Assembly (NCBI RefSeq): GCF_026625825.1
Contig: NZ_CP113065.1
Span: 2,790,001 to 2,854,000, forward strand
DNA from: Pseudoxanthomonas sp. SL93
Lineage (GTDB): Bacteria > Pseudomonadota > Gammaproteobacteria > Xanthomonadales > Xanthomonadaceae
Length of the DNA stretch: 64,000 nt
Direction of reading: 5' to 3'
A program made the translations under genes and the position numbers. How positions within the stretch are numbered: position 1 is the first letter of the stretch; every line of letters begins with the position of its first letter. The notes below the pieces were generated by a model. The model ran no database searches, had not been told where the DNA came from, and was given only the letters and a program-made list of their open reading frames with translations. This document shows positions 44,301-51,295 of the stretch, one piece after another.

Positions 44301-46930
44301 GCCGTGTAGGTCACCGTGTAGGTGCCCGGCAGCGTGCCCACCGGCAGCGTGCACACCAGCGGGTTGGTGCTGTTGCAGGTGTACGCACCGGCATTGGTCA
44401 CCGCACCGAACGTCAGGCCCGTGCCCAGCGTGTCGGTCAGCGTCGTCACCGACGTGGTCTGCGAGTTCGCCACCACCGTCGTCAGCGTGTAGGTGATCGT
44501 GTCACCCACCGCCACCGGGCCGGCCGTGCTGGCCGACTTGCTGTAGCTCACCGCAGGCGCCGTCACCGGCGTGCTGGTGCCGCAGTTCGTCGTGCAGGTC
44601 GCGTTGGTGCCGACCACGGCGTTGTCCACCGTGCCCACGGCCTGGTCATTCACCGTCGCCGTGTAGGTCACCGTGTAGGTGCCCGGCAGCGTGCCCACCG
44701 GCAGCGTGCACACCAGCGGGTTGGTGCTGTTGCAGGTGTACGCACCGGCATTGGTCACCGCACCGAACGTCAGGCCCGTGCCCAGCGTGTCGGTCAGCGT
44801 CGTCACCGACGTGGTCTGCGAGTTCGCCACCACCGTCGTCAGCGTGTAGGTGATCGTGTCACCCACCGCCACCGGGCCGGCCGTGCTGGCCGACTTGCTG
44901 TAGCTCACCGCAGGCGCCGTCACCGGCGTGCTGGTGCCGCAGTTCGTCGTGCAGGTCGCGTTGGTGCCGACCACGGCGTTGTCCACCGTGCCCACGGCCT
45001 GGTCATTCACCGTCGCCGTGTAGGTCACCGTGTAGGTGCCCGGCAGCGTGCCCACCGGCAGCGTGCACACCAGCGGGTTGGTGCTGTTGCAGGTGTACGC
45101 ACCGGCATTGGTCACCGCACCGAACGTCAGGCCCGTGCCCAGCGTGTCGGTCAGCGTCGTCACCGACGTGGTCTGCGAGTTCGCCACCACCGTCGTCAGC
45201 GTGTAGGTGATCGTGTCACCCACCGCCACCGGGCCGGCCGTGCTGGCCGACTTGCTGTAGCTCACCGCAGGCGGGACATACGTATTGGTTATAGAGCAGG
45301 TCGCACTCTCGCCGTTCGACAACGTCAGCTGATTGCCCGCCAGCGCGCCGCCGGTACAGCTCCAGGCACCGGCCGTATAGGTGACATTGCTCACGCCACC
45401 GGTTTCGGACAGCGTATAGATGCCCGCGCTTACAGGTGCGGCACTTACGCCCCCTGCCCCACTGACCGGCGTGGGACCTGCAGCGAGCAGCGTCCAACTT
45501 GTCGCAACGGCCGAGCCGCCGCTTACCGTCTTGACCAGCGTCAGCGTGGCGGCCTGGTCATTGTTGGTGATCGTGCAGGTCGCGTTCTGGCCGTTGGCCA
45601 GGGTCAGCTGGCTGCCCGACAGGGTGCCGGCCGTGCAGCTCCATGCGCCGGCGGTATAGCCGGCCGCCGTGACTTCCGACAGCGTGTACACGCCGGCGTT
45701 GACCGAAGCATTGGTCACCGCGGCCGTGCCGCTCACGCCGGTGATCGTCGTCGGACCGGTCGCCGTCAGCGGGAAGCTGCTGACGGTGGCTGTGCCGCCA
45801 TTGTCGTTGATGACGGTCTTGACCAGCGTCAGCGTCGCCGCCTGATCGTTGTTGGTGATCGAACAGCTGGCGTTCTGACCATTCGACAGCGTGAGCTGAT
45901 TGCCCGACAGCGTGCCGGCCGTGCAACTCCAGCTGCCCGCGACGTAGCCGGCCGCCGTCAATTCCGACAGCGTGTACACGCCGGCGTTGACCGAAGTATT
46001 GGTCACCGCGGCCGTGCCGCTCACGCCGGTGATCGTGGTCGGACCCATCGCCGTCAGCGGGAAGCTGCTGACGGTGGCGGTGCCGCCATTGTCGTTGATG
46101 ACGGTCTTGACCAGCGTCAGCGTCGCGGCCTGGTCATTGTTGGTGATCGTACAGGTCGCGCTCTGGCCGCTGGCCAGGGTCAGCTGGTTGCCCGACAGTG
46201 TGCCGGCCGTGCAGCTCCAGCTGCCCGCGGCATAGCCGGCCGCCGTGACTTCCGACAGCGTGTACACGCCGGCGTTGACCGAAGCGTTGGTCAGCGCGGC
46301 CGTGCCGCTCACGCCGGTGATCGTGGTCGGGCCGGTCGCCGTCAGCGGGAAGCTGCTGACCGTGGCGGTGCCGCCGTTGTCGTTGATGACGGTCTTGACC
46401 AGCGTCAGCGTGGCAGGCTGGTCGTTGTTGATGATGGTGCAGGTGGCGACGTCATTGCCGACCAGGTTGATCGTGTTGCCGGCGACCGCCGCGCCCCCAT
46501 TCTTGCTGCAGCTCCAGGTGCTGGCGGTGTAGCCCGAGGATCCCCCGGACTCGGACAACGCATACGTACCTGCCGCCACGGGGGCACTGGTGACGCTCCC
46601 GCTGCCGGTGACGCCCGAGATGGTCGTAGCCGAACCCGTTGCGGTGAGTGTCCAACCCGTAGCGGGGGCGGTGCCGCCGTTGTCATTGACGACCTGCTTC
46701 ACCAGCGTGAGGCGAGGCAGTGCCTGCACGCCCACCGTGACCGTGGACGTATTGTTGGCCGGATTGCGGTCGACCACCGGCGAACCTGGCGGCAGCGCGA
46801 CGGTGGCCGTGTTCTGCACGGATGTCTGCGCGTGCGCGGGGACCAGGCCCGTGATGGCGAACAACAGCCCGAGGGCTGCCGTCATGGGGTGGCGAAGGGC
46901 CAATTTGCGGAAATGGGTCAGGCCGTGCAC
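41357..46930 (-). CDS. Giant repeat protein with DUF11-type modules and C-terminal OmpA-like domain
   Basis: A 1857-residue exported protein. From the GTG start at 46930 (AAGGGA site 6 bases upstream) there is a signal peptide ending 'VPAHAQTS'. Then come five prealbumin/SpaA-like modules of about 96 residues ('LTLVKTVINDNGGT...'), four near-identical 119-residue modules ('PAVSYSKSASTAGPV...'), two diverged copies, a DUF11 module, and an SdrD-B-like block with 'FNDRDGDGWQD' (possible Ca2+ loop). A Big-domain-like region and an OmpA C-terminal peptidoglycan-binding domain ('VLFDTDKSSIRPEFEPLL', 'IVGHTDVRASHAYNVALG') close the protein. The OmpA domain would hold it at the cell wall while the repeats extend outward or across the periplasm. 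An open frame upstream of the GTG lacks a ribosome site and a signal peptide. Confidence 0.82.
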   Translation of the reverse strand: MHGLTHFRKLALRHPMTAALGLLFAITGLVPAHAQTSVQNTATVALPPGSPVVDRNPANNTSTVTVGVQALPRLTLVKQVVNDNGGTAPATGWTLTATGSATTISGVTGSGSVTSAPVAAGTYALSESGGSSGYTASTWSCSKNGGAAVAGNTINLVGNDVATCTIINNDQPATLTLVKTVINDNGGTATVSSFPLTATGPTTITGVSGTAALTNASVNAGVYTLSEVTAAGYAAGSWSCTAGTLSGNQLTLASGQSATCTITNNDQAATLTLVKTVINDNGGTATVSSFPLTAMGPTTITGVSGTAAVTNTSVNAGVYTLSELTAAGYVAGSWSCTAGTLSGNQLTLSNGQNASCSITNNDQAATLTLVKTVINDNGGTATVSSFPLTATGPTTITGVSGTAAVTNASVNAGVYTLSEVTAAGYTAGAWSCTAGTLSGSQLTLANGQNATCTITNNDQAATLTLVKTVSGGSAVATSWTLLAAGPTPVSGAGGVSAAPVSAGIYTLSETGGVSNVTYTAGAWSCTGGALAGNQLTLSNGESATCSITNTYVPPAVSYSKSASTAGPVAVGDTITYTLTTVVANSQTTSVTTLTDTLGTGLTFGAVTNAGAYTCNSTNPLVCTLPVGTLPGTYTVTYTATVNDQAVGTVDNAVVGTNATCTTNCGTSTPVTAPAVSYSKSASTAGPVAVGDTITYTLTTVVANSQTTSVTTLTDTLGTGLTFGAVTNAGAYTCNSTNPLVCTLPVGTLPGTYTVTYTATVNDQAVGTVDNAVVGTNATCTTNCGTSTPVTAPAVSYSKSASTAGPVAVGDTITYTLTTVVANSQTTSVTTLTDTLGTGLTFGAVTNAGAYTCNSTNPLVCTLPVGTLPGTYTVTYTATVNDQAVGTVDNAVVGTNATCTTNCGTSTPVTAPAVSYSKSASTAGPVAVGDTITYTLTTVVANSQTTSVTTLTDTLGTGLTFGAVTNAGAYTCNSTNPLVCTLPVGTLPGTYTVTYTATVNDQAVGTVDNAVVGTGNDTPTCAGVCSTETPVTKPLPPLVTYTKAAVLPAGQSNVSVGDTIIYTLTVTVVNAAITGDLVMTDTLGTGLTFGAVTNAGAYTCNAANPLVCTLPVGTLPGTYAVTYTATVNPQARGTVTNAVVGTGDDAPTCAGICETTTPMVEPSVVVTKSSDPATGAQVQIGQTVRYTLSVEIDGSALTDELVLVDTPDRGLTLGVLPAGCSFDGTTLTCRLPAGTATGTHALSYDTVVNANAGATVGNQVVASGGGGEPPVCTTCSTEHELEAPEIRLSKSAGTREVRIGDLVRYTLTIENVGSVDLVNGSVVDTPAAGFSYVEGSLLANDADAMATVSGGNPLRFAGVDVAAGETATLVYVMRVGAGVRPGTHVNQAQVRSATDDPVSNVATAEVMLTADPLLDDSLLFGTVFNDRDGDGWQDSAALSDVKVQGGFAPTAYIANSTTVDRGAGPQPEPDASSPLLHGIAVGAISGRQSVADPVENHEVVIRQRLSEAAFTDDFILTTAQGVTVRMDATGNTTVEKNGEAAKGLNSATPTVERRVSQGEGGYVVDYIIRNTGIDERGIPGVRIASVEGLLIETDQYGRYHLAGVPGGAWERGRNFILKVDPSTLPAGAEFTTDNPLLRRVTPGVPVRFDWGVKLPEQVIEGGTKQIELEMGEVFFAPGSAEVRAQYLPVIETMAAKVREYQGGEVVINANADGEALAFERANAVKTALLAKLDAGAAKGLVVSARGNVDDPGSLIVGVDEGGALLGTVLFDTDKSSIRPEFEPLLDKVADALERMGGGSIAIVGHTDVRASHAYNVALGMRRARAVYEALAKRLSPEVRTKVRVESSNDPTAPVGVRK
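43892..45273. repeat. Four tandem 357-bp repeats inside the giant repeat-protein gene
   Basis: The landmark TCCACCGTGCCCACGGCCTG recurs at 43911, 44268, 44625 and 44982, a period of exactly 357 bp (119 codons, frame-preserving). Over the shared stretch I can see no base differences between the inner copies. The array covers about 3.9 periods. Confidence 0.92.
45545..46408. repeat. Three tandem 288-bp repeats encoding prealbumin-like modules
   Basis: The block GGTCTTGACCAGCGTCAGCG recurs at 46391, 46103 and 45815, a period of 288 bp (96 codons); a diverged copy follows at about 45527. The units differ by scattered substitutions (for example ATGGGACC against ACCGGTCC), so they are older or less homogenised than the 357-bp set. 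Confidence 0.88.
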
Positions 46931-47304
46931 GGTGGTCCCTTGCGCTGGATCAGGAATAGCCAGCCGGGAACTGCCCCCCCCAAAGCTGTCTTGAAGTCGC
47001 CCGCCCTCGATCACGCTCGGCGCGTGAATTTGGGGGTCTAGGTCACAGTTCGCGTTCGATGAACGAAAGCGGACACGGCGCACCCGACGTTCAACACCTC
47101 TCTGATTCGCTTGATTTGCCTGGAGTTGGCAGGTCGTCACTCTCTAAATGAGGCTGGTCTCTCATTTTGGTCCGCGCGGTGCGGTCCGGGCGCCGGAATA
47201 CGTGGCGATGGGGTCGGTCGCCGACCGGCGGGGCGCATTGAGAAACGCCGCTACACACCCCGGACAGCCGCCCGGCGTGGTCGTCAGAAAGAAGGGGGAT
47301 GGAC
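46931..47304. other. Upstream region of the surface operon
   Basis: This stretch of 374 bp contains the promoter of the repeat-protein operon (minus strand) and the tail of the GntR transcript. Open frames in it have no ribosome sites or recognisable products. I see no confident promoter or riboswitch. Confidence 0.5.
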
Positions 47305-47323
47305 GCCGGCCCGCGGGGCCGGC
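47305..47323 (-). terminator. GC-rich hairpin after the GntR gene
   Basis: GCCGGC (47305-47310) and GCCGGC (47318-47323) form a 6-bp self-complementary stem 10 bp past the GntR stop. On the minus strand it is followed by a pyrimidine-rich stretch (CCCCCTTCTTTCTG). Confidence 0.5.
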
Positions 47324-47332
47324 CGAGGAGCG

Positions 47333-48082
47333 TCAGTCGCTCTGCAGCTCGGCGACGAAGTCGTAGGCGTCGCCGCGGTAGTACGAGCGGGTGGACTCGA
47401 CCACCCGGCCGTCATCCAGGAAGGCGCGGCGTTCGACCAGCAGGCCCGGGCTGCCCACGGGCAGTTCCAGGTGGCGCGCGGCCTCTTCGTCAAGCGCGAC
47501 GGCACGCAGGCGCTGCAGGGCCCGCTTGGGACGATTGCCGTAAGCATCCAGCGCCTCGTACAGCGACGTGGTGACGCTTTCCGGATCGGGCAGCAGGGAA
47601 TACGGCACCAGCGTGCGTTCGATCGCGATGGGCGAACCGTCCACGTGGCGCAGGCGGTACATGCGCACCACGCCGCTGCCCGGCGACAGGTTCAGCGCCA
47701 TTGACTCCTCCGGGGTCACTTCACCCACGGAACGCTCCAGGAACTTCACCTGCGGATTGAGCCCGCGCTCGCGCAGGTCGTCGGTGAAGCTGGTCAGGCG
47801 GGAGAACTGGCGCAGGATGCGCTCGGCCACGAAGGTGCCTGCCCCCTGCCGCTGCACCAGCAGACCACTTTCGATCAGGCCCGCCAGCGCCTTGCGGATG
47901 GTCACCCGCGACAGGTCCAGCAGCTGGGCCAGGTCGCGCTCGCTCGGCAGGGCCTGGCCGGGCCGCAGCACGCCGGCATCCATCAGGTTCTGCAGCGCGC
48001 GGCGCAGACGCAGGTAGGCCACCGCACGCGTGGACTCGCCGGTCTGCAGGCGCTGGTATTCCTCGAGCAGGTTCTTTTGCAT
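47333..48082 (-). CDS. GntR/HutC-family transcriptional regulator
   Basis: A 249-residue regulator. The winged helix-turn-helix is at about 20-85 ('GQALPSERDLAQLLDLSRVTIRKALAGLIESGLLVQRQGAGTFV' region), followed by a UTRA effector domain ('LNLSPGSGVVRMYRLRHVDGSPIAIERTLVPY', 'LELPVGSPGLLVERRAFLDDG', 'ESTRSYYRGDAYDFVAEL'). UTRA regulators usually sense phosphorylated sugars or amino sugars. It is divergent from zwf-pgl, and the gap holds two inverted copies of a TACCA-type operator, so it probably represses zwf and itself. The ATG at 48082 has no evident ribosome site and lies 12 bases from the first operator copy, so a leaderless or very short-leader transcript is possible. Confidence 0.88.
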   Translation of the reverse strand: MQKNLLEEYQRLQTGESTRAVAYLRLRRALQNLMDAGVLRPGQALPSERDLAQLLDLSRVTIRKALAGLIESGLLVQRQGAGTFVAERILRQFSRLTSFTDDLRERGLNPQVKFLERSVGEVTPEESMALNLSPGSGVVRMYRLRHVDGSPIAIERTLVPYSLLPDPESVTTSLYEALDAYGNRPKRALQRLRAVALDEEAARHLELPVGSPGLLVERRAFLDDGRVVESTRSYYRGDAYDFVAELQSD

Positions 48083-48093
48083 GTGAATCAAAA

Positions 48094-48170
48094 TACCAGT
48101 GGAGTACCAATATCGCAACAATTCCGTTACAGGCCCGGACCTGTTGGCACGTCGTGGTACCCCGGTGGTA
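48094..48170. promoter_or_regulatory. Paired GntR-type operator between the GntR gene and zwf
   Basis: TACCAGTGGAGTACCA (48094-48109) and TGGTACCCCGGTGGTA (48155-48170) are inverted copies of one 16-base element (13 of 16 positions agree after reversal). Each holds two TACCA/TGGTA pentamers in direct orientation with an 11-bp period, so each pair sits on one face of the helix. The copy centres are 61 bp apart. The divergent start codons flank the pair, a setting suited to cooperative or looping repression. Confidence 0.65.
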
Positions 48171-48205
48171 TGGTTATCACTCATTACCCGTGTGCCGAGA
48201 CGCCC

Positions 48206-49684
48206 GTGACCGCGAAGACCCTGCCCGTCGACACTTTCGATCTCGTCATCTTTGGCGGGACCGGCGACCTGGCGCTGCGCAAGCTGCTGCCGGGCCTGCT
48301 GCGCCGCTACGCCGACGGCCAGATCCCGGAAGACAGCCGCATCCTGGGCGTGGCCCGCGACAAGCAGGGCGATGACGAATACCGGGCCAAGGTCGGCAAC
48401 GCGCTGGCCCGCGCCTGCGGCCACGACGAAGCACTGAAAGCCAAGCTGCCGGCGTTCCTCGAAAAGCTGGGCTACCTGGCCCTGGACGCCACCCGAGACG
48501 AAGGCTGGGACGACTTCACCGCCCGCCTGCAGACCTCCGGCGACCGCATCCGCGTGTTCTACCTGTCCACCAGCCCCACGCTGTTCGTGAACATCTGCGA
48601 CCGCCTGCGCGCGCACGGCCTGAACACCGGCAACGCCCGCGTGGTCATCGAGAAGCCGATCGGCCGCGACTTGGCCAGTGCCGCGGTCATCAACGACGCC
48701 GTCGGCAGTGCGTTCGCCGAAAGCCAGATCTTCCGCATCGACCATTACCTGGGCAAGGAAACCGTCCAGAACCTGCTGGCGCTGCGCTTCGCCAACATCC
48801 TGTTCGAACCGTTGTGGAACGCCAGCCGCATCGACCACGTGCAGATCACCGTGGCCGAGACCGTCGGCCTGGAGAAGCGCGCCGGCTACTACGACACCTC
48901 CGGCGCGCTGCGCGACATGGTGCAGAACCACCTGCTGCAGCTGCTGTGCATGGTGGCCATGGAACCCCCGGCCGCGCTGCAGGCCGACGCCGTGCGCGAC
49001 GAGAAACTGAAGGTCCTGCGCTCGCTGCGCCCGATCACCGCCGAAGACGCCGGCCAGCTGACCGTGCGGGGCCAGTACCGCGCCGGCGCCAGCAATGGCG
49101 CGGCCGTGCCCGGCTACCTGGACGAACTGGGCCGCGATGATTCGCGCACCGAGACCTTCGTGGCCATCAAGGCCGAAGTGGACAACTGGCGCTGGGCCGG
49201 CGTGCCGTTCTACCTGCGCACCGGCAAGCGGCTGTCCGAGCGCGTGTCCGAGATCGTCATCGCCTTCAAGCAGGTGCCGCATTCCATCTTCGACGACAGC
49301 GCCGGCCCGGTGATGGGCAACAAGCTGGTGCTGCGCCTGCAGCCGGACGAAGGCGTCAAGCTGTGGCTGATGATCAAGGACCCGGGCCCCGGTGGCCTGC
49401 GCCTGCAGCACGTGCCGCTGGACATGAGCTTCGCCGAGGCCTTCGGCGTGCACCAGCCGGAAGCCTACGAACGCCTGCTGATGGACGTGGTGCGCGGCAA
49501 CCAGACGCTCTTCATGCGCCGCGACGAAGTGGAAGCCGCCTGGAAGTGGGTCGACCCGATCCTGGCGGCGTGGGAAAACCTGCGCGAAGCCCCCAAGCCC
49601 TACACCGCCGGCTCGTGGGGCCCCAGCGCCGCCGTGGCCCTGGTCGAACGCGACGGCCGCACCTGGCACGAAGACACCGTCTGA
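48206..49684 (+). CDS. zwf: Glucose-6-phosphate 1-dehydrogenase
   Basis: A 492-residue enzyme (from GTG at 48206) that oxidises glucose-6-phosphate to 6-phosphogluconolactone with NAD(P)+. The nucleotide-binding 'IFGGTGDLALRK' is at 15-26, the 'EKPIG' substrate loop at 149-153, and the catalytic 'RIDHYLGKE' at 177-185 with its His and Lys. The GTG gives the usual family length and avoids overlap with the operator; ATG at 48170 is a possible alternative start but lies on the operator edge. pgl follows 84 bp later as the next pathway step. Regulation by the divergent GntR protein is likely. Confidence 0.95.
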   Translation: MTAKTLPVDTFDLVIFGGTGDLALRKLLPGLLRRYADGQIPEDSRILGVARDKQGDDEYRAKVGNALARACGHDEALKAKLPAFLEKLGYLALDATRDEGWDDFTARLQTSGDRIRVFYLSTSPTLFVNICDRLRAHGLNTGNARVVIEKPIGRDLASAAVINDAVGSAFAESQIFRIDHYLGKETVQNLLALRFANILFEPLWNASRIDHVQITVAETVGLEKRAGYYDTSGALRDMVQNHLLQLLCMVAMEPPAALQADAVRDEKLKVLRSLRPITAEDAGQLTVRGQYRAGASNGAAVPGYLDELGRDDSRTETFVAIKAEVDNWRWAGVPFYLRTGKRLSERVSEIVIAFKQVPHSIFDDSAGPVMGNKLVLRLQPDEGVKLWLMIKDPGPGGLRLQHVPLDMSFAEAFGVHQPEAYERLLMDVVRGNQTLFMRRDEVEAAWKWVDPILAAWENLREAPKPYTAGSWGPSAAVALVERDGRTWHEDTV

Positions 49685-49768
49685 CGCCCCGGCCCTGCCA
49701 CGGCAGGGCTGCCCGCCCGGACCCCGGTCCGTCTTCCCACGGGAACCTCCCACCTCCCGAGCGCCACC

Positions 49769-50482
49769 ATGCCCCCTACCGATCTTTCCCTGCAGATCCA
49801 GCTGCATCCCTTCGCCGACGGCGACGCCGTGGCCCAGGCGCTGGCGCAGGCCGTGGCCGACGACCTGCGCGCCGCCCTCGCCCTGCGCGGCAACGCCAGC
49901 CTCGCCCTGTCCGGCGGCACCACCCCGCGCCGCTTCCTGCAGGCCCTGTCGCAGCAGGCACTGGACTGGTCGCAGGTCACCGTCACCCTGGTCGACGAGC
50001 GCTGGGTCGCCGACGACCACGAGCGCTCCAACGCCCGCCTGCTGAAGGAATACCTGCTGCAGGGCGCCGCCGCGCAGGCCCGTTTCGTCCCCCTGTTCCG
50101 TCCCGCCGCCACCCCGGATGAGGTGCTGCAGGCCGTGGCCGCCGACCTGCCGCTGCCGCTGGATGTCGCCGTGCTGGGCATGGGTAGCGATGGCCATACC
50201 GCCTCGTTCTTCCCGGGCGGCGACCGCCTGGCCGAGGCCCTCGATCCGGCAGGCGACGCCGTGGTGCTGCCGATGCGCGCGCCCGGTGCCGGCGAACCCC
50301 GCATCACCCTCACCCTGCCCGTCCTGCGCGATGCCGGCCGCCTCTATCTGCATATCGAAGGCGGCGAGAAGCGCCAGGTGCTGCAGCAGGCACTGTCCGG
50401 CCAGGGCGGCGGCTCGGGTTATCCGATGCGCGCCGTGCTGCAGGCACTGGCGTCGCCGTTGCAGGTCTATCTGGCCTATTGA
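49769..50482 (+). CDS. pgl: 6-phosphogluconolactonase
   Basis: A 237-residue DevB-type lactonase of the NagB/RpiA/Pgl fold that hydrolyses the product of Zwf. Family segments: 'LALSGGTTPRRFLQAL' (sugar-phosphate loop), 'VTVTLVDERWVADDHERSNARLLKEYLL' and 'DVAVLGMGSDGHTASFFPGGD', the last with the catalytic Asp-Gly-His. It follows zwf on the same strand. The remaining Entner-Doudoroff genes (edd, eda) that often follow are not in this window. Confidence 0.94.
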   Translation: MPPTDLSLQIQLHPFADGDAVAQALAQAVADDLRAALALRGNASLALSGGTTPRRFLQALSQQALDWSQVTVTLVDERWVADDHERSNARLLKEYLLQGAAAQARFVPLFRPAATPDEVLQAVAADLPLPLDVAVLGMGSDGHTASFFPGGDRLAEALDPAGDAVVLPMRAPGAGEPRITLTLPVLRDAGRLYLHIEGGEKRQVLQQALSGQGGGSGYPMRAVLQALASPLQVYLAY

Positions 50483-50515
50483 AGCCCGCTCCGGCCGTGC
50501 ATGCCGCGTGTTTGC

Positions 50516-50546
50516 TTGAGGCAAACCGTGCCTCACCGCTTATAAT
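50516..50546 (+). promoter_or_regulatory. Probable sigma-70 promoter of the cytochrome c gene
   Basis: A perfect -10 TATAAT (50541-50546) is preceded by TTGAGG (50516-50521), 19 bp apart. The transcript would have a leader of about 110 bases with an 8-bp hairpin, CGTCCGGG (50571-50578) with CCCGGACG (50584-50591). Confidence 0.6.
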
Positions 50547-50666
50547 GCCGCCTTGTCCGCGGCGCCCAGGCGTCCGGGTCTTGCCCGGACGGCCGGTACC
50601 GCAGTCCCGGGGCTCCCGTCATTCGTAGCCATGCATGGCCCCGGGCCATGCTGCCAAAGGTGGAAA

Positions 50667-51185
50667 GTGCGTAACTACGACCTCGAATTCCTCAAGCATT
50701 TCTCGATGGTGATCGGCTTCTTGGCCCTGGTCACCGCTGGCCTGATCGTCGGCGCGTACTTCCTGCACGGCACCCTGCCGCCGGAAGTGAACCCCAAGAC
50801 CGTGCAGCTCACCGAAGCCCGCATCGCGCCCGCCGGCGCCGTGTATGCCGGCGAGACCGGTGCCGCCGCGCAGGCCGCGGCCGCCGCCGCCGCCAAGGCC
50901 GCCGCCGCTTCGCAGGTCGCCTATGGCGGCACCACCGACGGCAGCGTGATCTACCAGAACCTGTGCGGCGCCTGCCACACCAACGGCGTGGGCAAGGCCC
51001 CCATGCTGACGGCCGCCGGCATGGGCGCACGCGCCGGCAAGGGCAAGGACACGCTGTACAAGCACGCCATCGAAGGCTTCACCGGCCCGGACGGCGGCAT
51101 CATGCCGGCCAAGGGCGGCAACCCGGCCCTGACCGACGAGCAGGTCCAGGTCACGGTCGACTGGATGCTGGCCAACGTGAAGTAA
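50667..51185 (+). CDS. Membrane-anchored class I cytochrome c (c5-like)
   Basis: A 172-residue protein starting with GTG after AAAGGTGG. A transmembrane anchor at about 13-34 is followed by a short hinge and an alanine-rich linker (about 65-83, a run of Ala and Lys). The cytochrome domain has the haem motif Cys100-x2-Cys103-His104 and the axial Met146 in 'GGIMPAKGG'. This resembles cytochrome c5-type proteins that pass electrons between the bc1 complex and terminal oxidases, or to other periplasmic acceptors. It has its own promoter and terminator, so it is monocistronic. Confidence 0.88.
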   Translation: MRNYDLEFLKHFSMVIGFLALVTAGLIVGAYFLHGTLPPEVNPKTVQLTEARIAPAGAVYAGETGAAAQAAAAAAAKAAAASQVAYGGTTDGSVIYQNLCGACHTNGVGKAPMLTAAGMGARAGKGKDTLYKHAIEGFTGPDGGIMPAKGGNPALTDEQVQVTVDWMLANVK

Positions 51186-51204
51186 GGCCACACGCCTTCC
51201 GCAG

Positions 51205-51235
51205 AAAACGCCGCCTCCGGGCGGCGTTTCTGTTT
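51205..51235 (+). terminator. Rho-independent terminator after the cytochrome c gene
   Basis: AACGCCGCC (51207-51215), loop TCCG, GGCGGCGTT (51220-51228), then TCTGTTT: a 9-bp perfect stem with a T-rich tail, 19 bp past the stop. Confidence 0.9.
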
Positions 51236-51295
51236 CCGCCTTCCCGTCATGCATTGCGTTTACCCTTGCCACCTCGCTTTCCCGGTCCACCCACG

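Noticed and set aside
41498..47041. A 1847-codon open frame on the plus strand, rich in Arg, His and Gly, opposite the giant repeat gene
   Set aside because: It mirrors the repeats of the true gene, has an extremely biased composition and no ribosome site; long antisense frames are expected at this GC content.
46931..47304. Riboswitch or small RNA upstream of the surface operon
   Set aside because: I looked for conserved aptamer cores (cyclic di-GMP, cobalamin, TPP, SAM) and strong hairpins and found none that convince.
48083..50536. Upstream extension of the GntR frame to 1067 codons
   Set aside because: The extension runs antisense to zwf and pgl; the regulator itself starts at 48082 with a normal winged-helix N-terminus.
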